Of a stretch of DNA of 64,000 nucleotides, positions 18,260 to 26,648 are shown piece after piece. The notes beneath the pieces are model-generated. The model did not search any database. It saw nothing but the letters and a program-made list of their open reading frames with translations, and had not been told where the DNA came from. The stretch is from JBFWUW01 sp050247075 (GTDB lineage: Bacteria > Planctomycetota > Planctomycetia > Pirellulales > JBFWUW01), in NCBI GenBank assembly GCA_050247075.1, contig JBFWUW010000035.1, positions 4,940 through 68,939 on the forward strand, given 5' to 3'. Made by a program: the position numbers and the translations under genes. The first letter of the stretch is position 1; each line of letters begins with the position of its first letter.

Positions 18260-18559
18260 ATGTATACAATTGAATTCTCGCTCGCCGCGGCGGACGAAAT
18301 CAATTCGCTACGAGCGTTTGAGCGAACCGAGGTGCTGGCGAAGATTGATGAGCAACTTGCCCATCAGCCAACGCAGGCCACCCGCAATAAGAAGCTACTA
18401 CCAGGGTTGTCCCCCGCGTGGTTTCATGTTCCGCCAATTTGGGAGTTGCGGGCGAGCGAGTTACGGGTGTTTTATGATGTCGATGAGACGCGGTCCTTGG
18501 TGACCATTCGGGCTGTTCGCCGCAAACCCCCTCACGCTACCACAGAGACGATTCTATGA
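18260..18559 (+). CDS. RelE/ParE-type toxin
   Basis: 99 residues with the RelE/ParE fold pattern: YTIEFSLAAADEIN, a helical middle, then LRVFYDVDETRSLVTIRAVRRKP, where the beta strand carries the usual basic tail (RRK). Such toxins cleave mRNA at the ribosome or poison gyrase. The stop overlaps the antitoxin ATG by four bases (ATGA at 18556-18559), which is the reversed, toxin-first order seen in HigBA-like modules. It sits 36 bases after purL. The AT-rich start region differs from its neighbours and suggests acquisition. Confidence 0.75.
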   Translation: MYTIEFSLAAADEINSLRAFERTEVLAKIDEQLAHQPTQATRNKKLLPGLSPAWFHVPPIWELRASELRVFYDVDETRSLVTIRAVRRKPPHATTETIL

Positions 18560-18798
18560 AGACGATCGAACAGAGCCAGGCGAGCCTCGAGTCATGCGTT
18601 CACTCCGCCCAATCGGAGCGTGTCGTTATCACACGCGATGGCGAACCCGTGGCATTAATCGTCGGTCTGGAGGGATTTGATACCGAACAAATTGAACTCG
18701 GCTCAAGCGAAGAGTTCTGGCGAATGATCCAAGATCGCCGGCGACAGCCGGCGATCTCGCGCGAGCAACTGGACCGGCGTTGGAATGCCCCACAATGA
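18556..18798 (+). CDS. Phd/YefM-type antitoxin
   Basis: 80 residues. The N-terminus MKTIEQSQASLESCVHSAQSERVVITRDGEPVALIVGLEGFD fits the Phd/YefM antitoxin fold, in which a small DNA-binding domain ends in the ITRDGEPVAL strand. The C-terminal half (residues 45-80) is charged and probably unstructured until it wraps the toxin. It overlaps the toxin stop by four bases. The stop lies 49 bases before the purQ start, so the pair would be carried on the purL-purQ transcript unless it has its own promoter. Confidence 0.7.
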   Translation: MKTIEQSQASLESCVHSAQSERVVITRDGEPVALIVGLEGFDTEQIELGSSEEFWRMIQDRRRQPAISREQLDRRWNAPQ

Positions 18799-18847
18799 GC
18801 CGTCGGCAAAGTCCGCGTGCCAGCCAATCAAAGGTCGAAAACAAAAA

Positions 18848-19639
18848 ATGTCTTCTCCTTCCGTCTTAATTCTCCGCGCGCCAGGCACCAACTGCGACCT
18901 GGAGAGCGCCTACGCCTTTGAGAAAGCAGGCGCTTGCACGGAGCGAGTGCATATCAATCGGCTGTTGGAAAATCCGAAACTGGCGGGCGAACACCAAATC
19001 CTCTGCCTGCCGGGCGGCTTTAGCTATGGAGACGACTTGGGCGCGGGCTGCATTTTGGGCAGCCAGATTCGCCATCATCTGGCCGATTGCCTGGCCGAGT
19101 TCAAAGCGGCGGGCAAGCTCATCCTGGGCATTTGCAACGGCTTTCAGATCCTCATGCGGAGCGGCATTTTGCTGGCCGACGAGCCGCCGCATGGTCCACC
19201 CGCCACGCTCACCCTCAACGCGGGCGGCAAGTATGAGGACCGCTGGGTGCAACTTGGCACGGCCAGCGGTAATAGCGTCTTTCTGGCCGGCATTGAGTCG
19301 ATGTACCTCCCCATCGCCCACGCCGAGGGTAAGTTCGTCCCACGCGACGCGGCCGCGCTAAACAAGCTGGAAGCGGCGGGGCAATTGGTGTTGCGCTACA
19401 CGGATGAAACGGTGAAGGAAGGGCAAGCGTCAGCGTTGTTGCCATTTCCCGCGAACCCCAACGGATCGACGCTAAATGTGGCCGGCGTGTGCGATCCGAC
19501 GGGCCGCGTGCTGGGCTTGATGCCACACCCAGAGCGGCATATCGACCGCACCCACCACCCCCGCTGGACGCGCGGCGAAGGCCGGCCAGAGGGGGACGGC
19601 CTGGCACTGTTCCGCAACGCGGTGCGGTATTTTGCCTGA
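18848..19639 (+). CDS. purQ: FGAM synthase glutaminase subunit
   Basis: 263 residues from the ATG at 18848. The upstream in-frame ATG at 18785 would overlap the antitoxin gene, and MSSPSVLILRAPGTNCD matches the family start. PurQ is the class I glutamine amidotransferase that feeds ammonia to PurL. The nucleophile Cys lies in LILGICNGFQIL; the partner His and Glu lie in GLMPHPERH. An AAAGG precedes the start by 14 bases. Separated from purL only by the toxin-antitoxin pair. Its stop is 43 bases from the convergent fhcB-like stop. Confidence 0.95.
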   Translation: MSSPSVLILRAPGTNCDLESAYAFEKAGACTERVHINRLLENPKLAGEHQILCLPGGFSYGDDLGAGCILGSQIRHHLADCLAEFKAAGKLILGICNGFQILMRSGILLADEPPHGPPATLTLNAGGKYEDRWVQLGTASGNSVFLAGIESMYLPIAHAEGKFVPRDAAALNKLEAAGQLVLRYTDETVKEGQASALLPFPANPNGSTLNVAGVCDPTGRVLGLMPHPERHIDRTHHPRWTRGEGRPEGDGLALFRNAVRYFA

Positions 19640-19682
19640 TCGGCGATGGAATCGCCTCCTACAATCGCGGACTCATCGTCGC

Positions 19683-20969
19683 CTAGATGCGCTTCATGAT
19701 CTGCCGCAGAACTTCCTCGTCACTGGCATACTTGGGCGGCAGCACGGCCCGTAGCGGAATCGGCACTTCGTCCATGCGATAGGCCGTGCCGGGCAGATGA
19801 ACGCCATACACGGCCGTGGTGATGCGCACCGTTGGCCTTGGAAACGATTCCACGGTGGGGTAATCCAAGGCGATTGTCGGAATTTGCTCGATCTGTTCTA
19901 TCGCAGCGGGAGACAAGGCGGCCACCCCCTCGCTGCCGACCAGCAGGCAAGCGTCGGCCTCGCGCGCCGCCAGCACATCGTTGGCCGAGTACTCGCCCGG
20001 ATTGTAGCGGGGGTAGCCGCGGGCCAAATTGACGCTAAACGGAAAACCGGTTTGCCAGCACAATACGGTATCAGCGCCGGCCACGTCGCCGTGAACGCGC
20101 ATGCGGCGGGCATGAAAGCGCGTGTGGGCGTTTAGTTCCTTGACCAGCAGCAGCAGGGCCTCCACATTGCGATGACCCAACGGTCCCTGCGTCAGGCCAA
20201 GGCCAAAGAAGACTACCCCACACTTGCAGGACTTCATTTTCTCGGCCAGGGACAGAAGTTCCGCCAGCGGAGCGCCGCGGACGGCCCCCAGCCGCAGCGG
20301 CTTGTCGGCGACTAGTGCTCGCAACGCCCACAGCACTTCAAAATCGTGCCCCGGCTCGACCGGCAGATAATGGTCGGCCACCTCGGCGGTGGGCGAGCGG
20401 CGGATATCGGCCACGACCAGCGTGCGGTCGGCCCGGCCGCCGGGCCGAAACATGCCCGCCCGATCGGTGGAGTAACGCTCCATATGCCGCGGGTGGCTGG
20501 TCAGCGGGTCCGATCCCCAATAGACCACCAGATCGGCCCGGTTGCTGATTTCGCCCAGGGTGCAAGTCGATTCGCCAACTTCCTGCACCGCCATGATCGA
20601 CGGGGCATGGCACATGGAGGCGGTCGTATCGATCGTGGCCCCCAAGCGGTCGGCCAACCGCGCGGCGGCCCGTTGCCCCGGCGTGCTGCTGCGCGACAGA
20701 CCATAGATCAGCGGTGCCCGCGCGGTGGAAAGTATCTTGGCCGCGGCTTGCAGGGCATCCTCCAGGGAGCAGGCCCGGCCGTCGATCTCGGCGGCTGGCG
20801 GTTGGCAAGACTCTTGCGACAGCAGCCAAGGTTCGGCCAGCGCACAGGCCCCTTCGGCACGGGTGATGCGGCCCCCCGCCACGGTCAGCCGCAAATCATC
20901 GCAGACACAGCCGCAAGCGGTGCAGGCGACATCGTCAAAGGTTTGCAAGGCTAAAGCCGGATCGGCCAT
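19683..20969 (-). CDS. fhcB: Formylmethanofuran dehydrogenase subunit B homologue (FhcB/FwdB type)
   Basis: 428 residues. The N-terminus has CTACGCVCDD plus a Cys at about 42, matching the [4Fe-4S] site of FwdB/FmdB. TTASMCHAPS places a Cys at about 120, where the archaeal subunit has its Mo/W-ligating Cys. In planctomycetes and methylotrophs the homologue belongs to the formyltransferase/hydrolase (Fhc) complex of tetrahydromethanopterin-linked formaldehyde oxidation. That assignment is from family knowledge; no fhcA, C, D, mch or fae gene is in this window. It lies downstream of coaC on the same strand after 155 bases. Confidence 0.8.
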   Translation of the reverse strand: MADPALALQTFDDVACTACGCVCDDLRLTVAGGRITRAEGACALAEPWLLSQESCQPPAAEIDGRACSLEDALQAAAKILSTARAPLIYGLSRSSTPGQRAAARLADRLGATIDTTASMCHAPSIMAVQEVGESTCTLGEISNRADLVVYWGSDPLTSHPRHMERYSTDRAGMFRPGGRADRTLVVADIRRSPTAEVADHYLPVEPGHDFEVLWALRALVADKPLRLGAVRGAPLAELLSLAEKMKSCKCGVVFFGLGLTQGPLGHRNVEALLLLVKELNAHTRFHARRMRVHGDVAGADTVLCWQTGFPFSVNLARGYPRYNPGEYSANDVLAAREADACLLVGSEGVAALSPAAIEQIEQIPTIALDYPTVESFPRPTVRITTAVYGVHLPGTAYRMDEVPIPLRAVLPPKYASDEEVLRQIMKRI

Positions 20970-21124
20970 CGGCGGGACTTTTACTTGGCTGCGTTGGGCT
21001 GACTCATACCAAGGCGGGTGGCGGATTCATTCAATTGGCGGAGGCTATTTGCTCGCCGATGCGTTGGGCACCGGCCGCATCAGCGAGCGAATCGCCTCCG
21101 CCAAAATGCAGCGGCCGGCGGCGG

Positions 21125-21673
21125 CTATTGAATCTGTTCCAGACGCAGGCGGATCGCGGACAGAATGGTTTCTGGCGCGGCCATGCGGCCCGCCCCGCGT
21201 TGGCGGCAGCTTAACCAGCCTTCCTCGGGGTCAACAAATTCCAGGCCGTCGGCCCGCAACTGGGTTACGTTGCGCTGCACGGCTGGCTTGTCCCACATCT
21301 GGCAATTCATGGCGGGGGCGAGCAGGACCGGCCCGCCAAACGCCAAGAACAGGGTGCTCAGCAAATCGTCCGCCAGCCCGTGCGCGGCCTTGGCCAAAAA
21401 GTCGGCCGTGGCGGGAGCCACGCAAAGCAGTTCGGCCCGCTCGGCCAGCATGATGTGCGCACCCAAGGGATAGGCTGGGTCGTCGAAGGAGCGTTTGGCC
21501 ACCGGCCGGCCCGTCAGCGCGGCAAAGGTCGCCGGGCCGACAAACTTCTCGGCGGCCGCTGTCATCACCACGGTTACGCCACAACCGGCCTGCACAAGCT
21601 GGCTGACCAGGGCCGCGGTCTTGTAAGCGGCGATGCCGCCGGTCACGCCGACCAGAACTTCACGGCCGTTCAT
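21125..21673 (-). CDS. coaC: Phosphopantothenoylcysteine decarboxylase (stand-alone CoaC domain)
   Basis: 182 residues forming the HFCD flavoprotein domain that decarboxylates phosphopantothenoylcysteine in coenzyme A synthesis. GVTGGIAAYK binds FMN; AHIMLAERAELLCVAPATADF carries the active His region; LAPAMNCQMW is the PAMN motif; WLSCRQRGAGRM supplies the C-terminal active-site Cys. Bacteria usually have this fused to the CoaB synthetase in CoaBC (about 400 residues). Here CoaB is absent and must be encoded elsewhere. It follows rpoZ by 24 bases, as coaBC often does. Confidence 0.9.
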   Translation of the reverse strand: MNGREVLVGVTGGIAAYKTAALVSQLVQAGCGVTVVMTAAAEKFVGPATFAALTGRPVAKRSFDDPAYPLGAHIMLAERAELLCVAPATADFLAKAAHGLADDLLSTLFLAFGGPVLLAPAMNCQMWDKPAVQRNVTQLRADGLEFVDPEEGWLSCRQRGAGRMAAPETILSAIRLRLEQIQ

Positions 21674-21697
21674 GGCTTGCTCAACACGGAAAGCAGT

Positions 21698-21964
21698 CTA
21701 AAGGTTCGTCAAATCGAGCTCGGGCGGGCCGCCGGCGGCCTCTTCTTGCGAACCGGTAATCCGCAGATTCTCGGAAGTGTCGAGAAAGATTTTGTCCTGA
21801 AGAATCTCTTCGATCACGATCTGCATTTTGTCGTGCGTGTTCAAATCGACCAGCGGACGCGCGCCGGAGTTGAGCGCCACCAGGCGCTTTTGGATCAGCG
21901 TGGAGAGCTTGAAACGCCCGCCCACCTTGTTGACGATCTCTTCTTCACGCAGGGCATCAATCAT
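21698..21964 (-). CDS. rpoZ: RNA polymerase omega subunit (divergent)
   Basis: 88 residues. MIDALREEEIVNKVGGRFKLSTLIQKRLVALNSGARPLVD follows the omega pattern (a short helix, FKL, then QKR and GARPLV), although the second half (DKMQIVIEEILQDKIFLDTSENL) is divergent. Omega helps assemble and fold RNA polymerase beta prime. Its ATG overlaps the gmk stop by four bases (ATGA), and coaC follows; the gmk-rpoZ-coaBC order is common across bacteria and supports the call. Confidence 0.85.
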   Translation of the reverse strand: MIDALREEEIVNKVGGRFKLSTLIQKRLVALNSGARPLVDLNTHDKMQIVIEEILQDKIFLDTSENLRITGSQEEAAGGPPELDLTNL

Positions 21965-22545
21965 TGGGAGACTTCTCCAGGACGGGTCAAAATCGCGCGG
22001 ATCTCCCGCACGGCACGTTCTACATCGTCATTTACAATTTGGTGGCGGTACAAACCGGCCGAGGCCAACTCCCGGCGGGCTGCTTCCAGCCGGCGCTGAA
22101 TCGCCGCCTCGTTCTCGGTACGGCGGTCCCGCAAGCGGCGTTCCAACTCGGCCATGGAGCCGGGATGCACAAAGAACGTTTCCGCGTTGGGGTACTCGCC
22201 CAGGACGGCCTGCATGCCGTGTACGTCGATCTCCAACACTACCCATTTGCCGGCCGCAAGTCGAGGGGCTACCTCCCGGCGGGGCGTTCCATACCAGTCG
22301 CCACGGCCAAAAACCTCAAAACATTCCAAAAATTCGCCCGACTGCCGCTGCCGTTGGAAATCCTCCGCCGACAGAAAGTGGTAGTGGACTCCCTCTTGCT
22401 CACCCTGCCGCGGCTGCCGCGTCGTCGCCGAAACCGACTTGGCCAAGGGCCCGGGCGGGTGCGCAAACAACTGTTCCACCAAGGTCGTTTTGCCCGACCC
22501 GGACGGCCCAGAGATCACAATCACGCGGCCGGTCGCAGTGGTCAT
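21961..22545 (-). CDS. gmk: Guanylate kinase
   Basis: 194 residues from the ATG at 22545, just before the P-loop strand RVIVISGPSGSGKTT; the frame extends ten residues upstream to 22575 without support. The enzyme phosphorylates GMP to GDP with ATP. The GMP-binding region TRQPRQGEQEGVHYHFLSAEDF and the LEIDVHGMQAV strand are present. It follows yicC by 31 bases and overlaps rpoZ by four, so translation is probably coupled in a yicC-gmk-rpoZ-coaC transcript. Confidence 0.95.
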   Translation of the reverse strand: MTTATGRVIVISGPSGSGKTTLVEQLFAHPPGPLAKSVSATTRQPRQGEQEGVHYHFLSAEDFQRQRQSGEFLECFEVFGRGDWYGTPRREVAPRLAAGKWVVLEIDVHGMQAVLGEYPNAETFFVHPGSMAELERRLRDRRTENEAAIQRRLEAARRELASAGLYRHQIVNDDVERAVREIRAILTRPGEVSQ

Positions 22546-22576
22546 GGAACGAATTACAGGCCGAACAAGAGGCACG

Positions 22577-23461
22577 CTACTCCACGTTTTGAATCATCTC
22601 GCGAATCTTTTCAATCGCCGCCTTCATTTCTATCACATGCCGGGCAATGGCCACATCGTTCGATTTAGAACCGATGGTGTTGACCTCCCGAAACATCTCT
22701 TGGGTCAAAAATTCCAGCTTGCGGCCGGCGCTTTCGGCCAGGCCCATGAATGTGCCGAACTGGTCGATATGGCTCTTGAGCCGCACGATCTCCTCGGAAA
22801 TGTCCCCCCGGTCGGCGTGAATGCCAATCTCGCGGATCAGGTCCGAAGCCTGGAAATCGACCGCGTGTTCAGCCATGAAATTTCGCAACCGCTCTTCCAA
22901 CCGTACGCGGTACGCATCCAGCACGGCTGGTGCCCGCTGTTCAACTTCCGTCAATTGTTGGGCGATTTGCGACAAGTTGCTGGTGAGATCGGCCGACATG
23001 GCCTTGCCTTCTTCCTGACGCATGTGCGCCAAGTTTGCCAGGGCGGCCTTTAAAGTCCGCGAAATCAAGGGCCAGTCGCCCGCCGCGTTTTCCGCGCCCG
23101 CGGCCGATTCGTCAATCACGCCGGGCAATTGCAGCATCGGTTCCAGCGCGATCGGCGTGGGCAACTGCCATCGCGTGCGGACTTCCTCCAATTGTTTGCG
23201 GTAGCCTTCCAGCACGGCCACGTTGACTTGGAACTCGTCGGGCGAATGAGGGCGGTCCACCCGCAGATTGACTTGCAGCGTGCCCCGCTTGATTTGCTCC
23301 CGGACAATCTGCTCAATCTCGGGCTCCAGGGCGCTGTAACCCTCGGCGCAGCGAACCACCAGCTTAAAGTAGCGGCTGTTGATGGTGCGGACTTCGATGG
23401 CCACGGCTAGGCCGTCTTGCTGGCAATGGGCCTCGCCGAATCCGGTCATGCTCAGCAACAA
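22577..23461 (-). CDS. yicC: YicC/YloC family endoribonuclease
   Basis: 294 residues, the usual family length. MTGFGEA at the start and the C-terminal run ending SKSNDVAIARHVIEMKAAIEKIREMIQNVE are diagnostic. Members of this family cleave RNA and have been linked to stationary-phase control and small-RNA decay. It sits upstream of gmk, the usual position. The start is either the ATG at 23452 (MTGFG) or the TTG at 23461 that would add MLLS; homologues mostly begin with MTGFG or one to four residues earlier. Confidence 0.92.
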   Translation of the reverse strand: MLLSMTGFGEAHCQQDGLAVAIEVRTINSRYFKLVVRCAEGYSALEPEIEQIVREQIKRGTLQVNLRVDRPHSPDEFQVNVAVLEGYRKQLEEVRTRWQLPTPIALEPMLQLPGVIDESAAGAENAAGDWPLISRTLKAALANLAHMRQEEGKAMSADLTSNLSQIAQQLTEVEQRAPAVLDAYRVRLEERLRNFMAEHAVDFQASDLIREIGIHADRGDISEEIVRLKSHIDQFGTFMGLAESAGRKLEFLTQEMFREVNTIGSKSNDVAIARHVIEMKAAIEKIREMIQNVE

Positions 23462-23557
23462 GGTAACGGCACTCCCTCAAGAGTTATTGCGATTCGAGGA
23501 TAGACGGCGGTTCCGGCGGCCCTGACACCGCTTTCGCTCGCTCGTGAAAATTCCGCT

Positions 23558-24073
23558 CTACTTCTCGCTCGATTCAGAACCGCTGTCGCCAGCGGGAGTG
23601 TCGCCGGCGGGCGTGGAATCGGCGGGTGGGTCGCTGGCAGGGGAATCATTGGAGGGCGATTTTGTGGCGTCCGCACCGTCGGAGGTGGGTTCGTCGGCAG
23701 CCCCCTCGCCTTCAAGGGTGGAATTGGTCCCTTCCAATCCGGCATCCGTATCGGCACCAGGCCCCAATGGGGGCAAACCGGTGGGGGTGGTCGTATTCTT
23801 GGGGGCATTCGCGCCAAAGCCGGCTCCGGGATTGCTGGCCCGGTCGTTCTGGTTCAAACGAATGATCAGAGCGACACAGGTCAAAATCCAGATGGCGGCG
23901 ACGACAATGGTGACCCGCGTGAACAAGTCGCCGGCTTTGGTGCCGAACGCGCTTTGCCCACCCATGCCCCCCAGGGCACCCGCCAGTCCGCCGCCGCGTC
24001 CACGCTGGACCAAGACCAGCATGATCAAGAACACCGCCACCAGCATCAACAAAACCATCATGAACGGAACCAT
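23558..24073 (-). CDS. secG: Preprotein translocase subunit SecG with long acidic tail
   Basis: 171 residues. Two membrane helices (about 3-22 and 52-71) flank the conserved QRGRGGGLAGALGGMGGQSAFGTKAGDLFTR loop of SecG, which assists SecYE translocation. Typical SecG has 75-110 residues. Here about 95 more residues after the second helix form a Ser/Asp/Glu/Pro/Thr-rich acidic tail (with repeats like PAGDT and PAGDS). It lies between tpiA and yicC on the same strand; tpiA-secG adjacency is common in bacteria. Confidence 0.92.
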   Translation of the reverse strand: MVPFMMVLLMLVAVFLIMLVLVQRGRGGGLAGALGGMGGQSAFGTKAGDLFTRVTIVVAAIWILTCVALIIRLNQNDRASNPGAGFGANAPKNTTTPTGLPPLGPGADTDAGLEGTNSTLEGEGAADEPTSDGADATKSPSNDSPASDPPADSTPAGDTPAGDSGSESSEK

Positions 24074-24189
24074 GACCTGTACTCCATTATTCCAACCGGC
24101 AAGAGCGGGCCTGACGATGGCCCTGGCTTATGCCCAGATTGGATAGCTTCCTAATTGTAGGGTTGAAAACGCCGCGCCGGAACGATCGA

Positions 24190-24945
24190 TCAGGCCGCGC
24201 CAGCCACGATGCCGAGAAAGTCCTCCGCTTTCAAGGCGGCACCGCCAACCAGCGCGCCGTCGATATTGGGCTGGCGCATCAGTTCGGAGGCGTTGTCGGG
24301 TTTGACGCTGCCGCCGTACTGAATCCGTACTTTGGCCGCAACCGCCGAATTGTAGCGGGTTTCGATCAATTTGCGAAGATCGGCATGGACCTCTTCGGCC
24401 TGGGCGGGCGTGGCCACCTTGCCCGTGCCGATGGCCCATACCGGTTCGTAAGCGATAACGGTCGCGCCCATCTGGTCAGCCGAAAGCCCAGCCAGCGAGC
24501 CAGCGAACTGCTTTTGGATGACAGCGGCAGTCTGGCCCGATTCACGCTCGGCCAGCAGCTCGCCCACGCAGACGATGGGGATCAAACCGGCGGCGTGCGC
24601 GGCCAGCGTTTTGCGGTTGATGTCCTGGTCGGTCTCGCCCAGGATATGCCGCCGTTCGCTGTGTCCCAAGATCACAAACTGGCAGCCTACATCCTTGAGC
24701 ATGGCCGCGCTCAGTTCGCCCGTGAAGGCCCCCTTTGCTTCGTGATACATGTTCTGGGCACCCAAACACACGGAATGCCCCTGGAGCGCCGCCGAGACCG
24801 CATCGAGATACACGGCAGGCGGACAGACGGCCACATCCACATCCTTATGGCTGGCGGCCCCCGCGGCCACGGCCCGGGCCAACGCCACGGCTTGGGCCTT
24901 ATCGAGGTTCATCTTCCAATTGCCGGCAATGAATTTGCGTCGCAT
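24190..24945 (-). CDS. tpiA: Triosephosphate isomerase
   Basis: 251 residues from the ATG at 24945 (MRRKFIAGNWKMN); the frame remains open upstream to 24990. The enzyme interconverts DHAP and glyceraldehyde 3-phosphate. Substrate-binding Asn and Lys lie in GNWKMN, the electrophile His in ILGHSERR, the catalytic Glu in AYEPVWAIGTGK, and the phosphate loop in IQYGGSVKPDN. It follows aroF by 63 bases and precedes secG by 116 bases on the same strand. Confidence 0.97.
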   Translation of the reverse strand: MRRKFIAGNWKMNLDKAQAVALARAVAAGAASHKDVDVAVCPPAVYLDAVSAALQGHSVCLGAQNMYHEAKGAFTGELSAAMLKDVGCQFVILGHSERRHILGETDQDINRKTLAAHAAGLIPIVCVGELLAERESGQTAAVIQKQFAGSLAGLSADQMGATVIAYEPVWAIGTGKVATPAQAEEVHADLRKLIETRYNSAVAAKVRIQYGGSVKPDNASELMRQPNIDGALVGGAALKAEDFLGIVAGAA

Positions 24946-25008
24946 GGGGGCAGGACAATCCGTTGGTTGGTTCGTGAAATCAATAAGCAACGCACATGGC
25001 GAGGCTGG

Positions 25009-26055
25009 TCACCGGCCCGCCACGGCCGGGGCGGGAGCGGCGGAAATCGTCTTGCCCAGCAGTTTGGCCAATCCCCGCATCTGCGCCATGATCTCGGCGT
25101 ATTGGTCGGGCAGCAGGGCTTGGGGACCGTCGGACAGAGCTTCTTCCGGGCAGTTGTGAACCTCGATATGCACGCCGTCCGCGCCGGCGGCCAGGCCAGC
25201 CAAGGCTAACGCCGGGATAATGTCGGGCCGGCCCGCCGCATGGCTGGGATCGACGATAATCGGCAGGTGCGAAAGCAGTTTGGCACACGGTACGGCCGCC
25301 ACGTCGAACAAATTGCGGGTGAGATTGTCAAAGCCCTTTACGCCGCGCTCGCACAACACGACGTGCGGGTTGCCCTGCGCCAGAATATACTCCGCGCTCA
25401 TCAGCAGGTCTTTGACCGTGGCGCTCATGCCCCGCTTTAGCAGCACCGGCTTTTGCGATTTGCCCACTTCGTTCAGCAGGGTAAAGTTTTGCATGTTCCG
25501 CGCACCAATCTGGAACATGTCGGTGTATTCCTCGACGATTTCCACCCGCCGCGGGTCCATGACTTCCGTCACGACCGGCAAGCCATATTTATCGCCGGTC
25601 TCTCGCAAGATCTTCAGCCCTGCTTCGCCCAGCCCCTGAAAACCGTAAGGGCTGGTTCGCGGTTTGTAGGCCCCGCCGCGCAAAATATTCGCCCCGGCTT
25701 CCTTGACCGCGGCGGCAATGGCATCCATGCGTTCCGCGCTTTCCACGGCGCAAGGCCCGGCAATCATCGCCAAATGGCCGCCGCCAATTTTCACCCCGCC
25801 CACTTCGATCACGCTCGGCTGGGGATGGGCTTCAATCGAGGCCAGCTTGTAGGGGGGCAAAATTGGCACCACTTCGGCCACTCCGGGAATAGCTTGCAGC
25901 GGCGTCGACTGCAAGCGGGCCTCGTCGCCAATTACGCCGATAATCGTGCGGTAGGTGCCGCGGCTAAGGTGGGCCTCCAAGCCCAGCGACTCCACCCGTT
26001 CCACGACATGTTGCACTTGTTGATCGGTGACGTTCGATTTCAAGACAATAATCAC
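25009..26055 (-). CDS. aroF: 3-deoxy-7-phosphoheptulonate (DAHP) synthase, type I beta
   Basis: 348 residues from the GTG at 26055, giving MIIVLKSNVTDQQ, the usual start of this subfamily; a TTG at 26067 would add four residues. It joins PEP and erythrose 4-phosphate in the first step of aromatic synthesis. The N-terminal 75 residues are the ferredoxin-like regulatory domain. The barrel follows with MIAGPCAVES, ILRGGAYKPRTSPYGFQGLG and IVDPSHAAGR. tyrA lies 10 kb away. It is the promoter-proximal gene of the tpiA-secG-yicC run, and divergent from rpsR. Confidence 0.93.
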   Translation of the reverse strand: MIIVLKSNVTDQQVQHVVERVESLGLEAHLSRGTYRTIIGVIGDEARLQSTPLQAIPGVAEVVPILPPYKLASIEAHPQPSVIEVGGVKIGGGHLAMIAGPCAVESAERMDAIAAAVKEAGANILRGGAYKPRTSPYGFQGLGEAGLKILRETGDKYGLPVVTEVMDPRRVEIVEEYTDMFQIGARNMQNFTLLNEVGKSQKPVLLKRGMSATVKDLLMSAEYILAQGNPHVVLCERGVKGFDNLTRNLFDVAAVPCAKLLSHLPIIVDPSHAAGRPDIIPALALAGLAAGADGVHIEVHNCPEEALSDGPQALLPDQYAEIMAQMRGLAKLLGKTISAAPAPAVAGR

Positions 26056-26256
26056 AGGTGACGCCAATTAAATAGAGTGACGTTAAGTTGTTATTTCGCC
26101 GCGGGCCGTCGCGGCAAAAGGCAAGTCCTTAGCATAACAACGATTGGATTCGTTCGCCACGCACCGCGCGGATGGGAACCGAAAAATGCTGCTTCGGGCC
26201 TCTCCAGCCAGCCCCTTCGACCACCCCGAACCGGCAAAAATACCTTCCGAACCGCT

Positions 26257-26285
26257 TTGACGAACTGAACACAAGGTGTTATTAT
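26257..26285 (+). promoter_or_regulatory. Sigma-70-type promoter for rpsR
   Basis: TTGACG (26257-26262), a 17-base spacer, and TATTAT (26280-26285) match the vegetative consensus in five of six positions in each element. Transcription would start near 26292, giving a leader of about 75 bases before the rpsR ATG. The 311-base gap between aroF and rpsR has no other feature I can support. Confidence 0.65.
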
Positions 26286-26366
26286 TACGCCCTTTGCCGC
26301 CGGTCGCGCCAGTTGCGGCGACGGTTTGGCCCTTATCCCGCACACCTCCAGCGTACTCAGCCCCCC

Positions 26367-26648
26367 ATGAAGTTTAACGGTCCCCGCAAGCCTGGCCCTC
26401 CTGCCCGCAAACGTTCCAAGACGGGTCCGCGCACCAAGAAGAAAGACCCTATTTTCGTCGATGGCAAGCGGCCGCGGCCGATGTACGTCGACTACAAGGA
26501 CTTGGAATTGCTGGGCAAGCTTACCAGCCGGCAAGGCAAAATCCTCAGCCGCCGTAAGAGTGGTTGCACGGCAGCCAGCCAACACGCCGTGACTTCGGCG
26601 ATCAAACGGGCACGTTTCATGGCACTGCTGCCCTACGTGGCCGAGTAG
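26367..26648 (+). CDS. rpsR: Ribosomal protein bS18
   Basis: 93 residues from the ATG at 26367; the frame is open upstream but without similarity. The core VDYKDLELLGKLTSRQGKILSRRKSG and the tail HAVTSAIKRARFMALLPYV are the S18 signature, with the basic N-terminal extension usual for planctomycetes. It binds the 30S platform next to S6. The usual partners rpsF, ssb and rplI are not beside it, so it is transcribed alone behind its own promoter. Confidence 0.95.
   Translation: MKFNGPRKPGPPARKRSKTGPRTKKKDPIFVDGKRPRPMYVDYKDLELLGKLTSRQGKILSRRKSGCTAASQHAVTSAIKRARFMALLPYVAE

Noticed and set aside
24130..25209. 359-codon plus-strand frame across tpiA and aroF
   Set aside because: Both enzymes are unmistakable on the minus strand, so the frame is a shadow.
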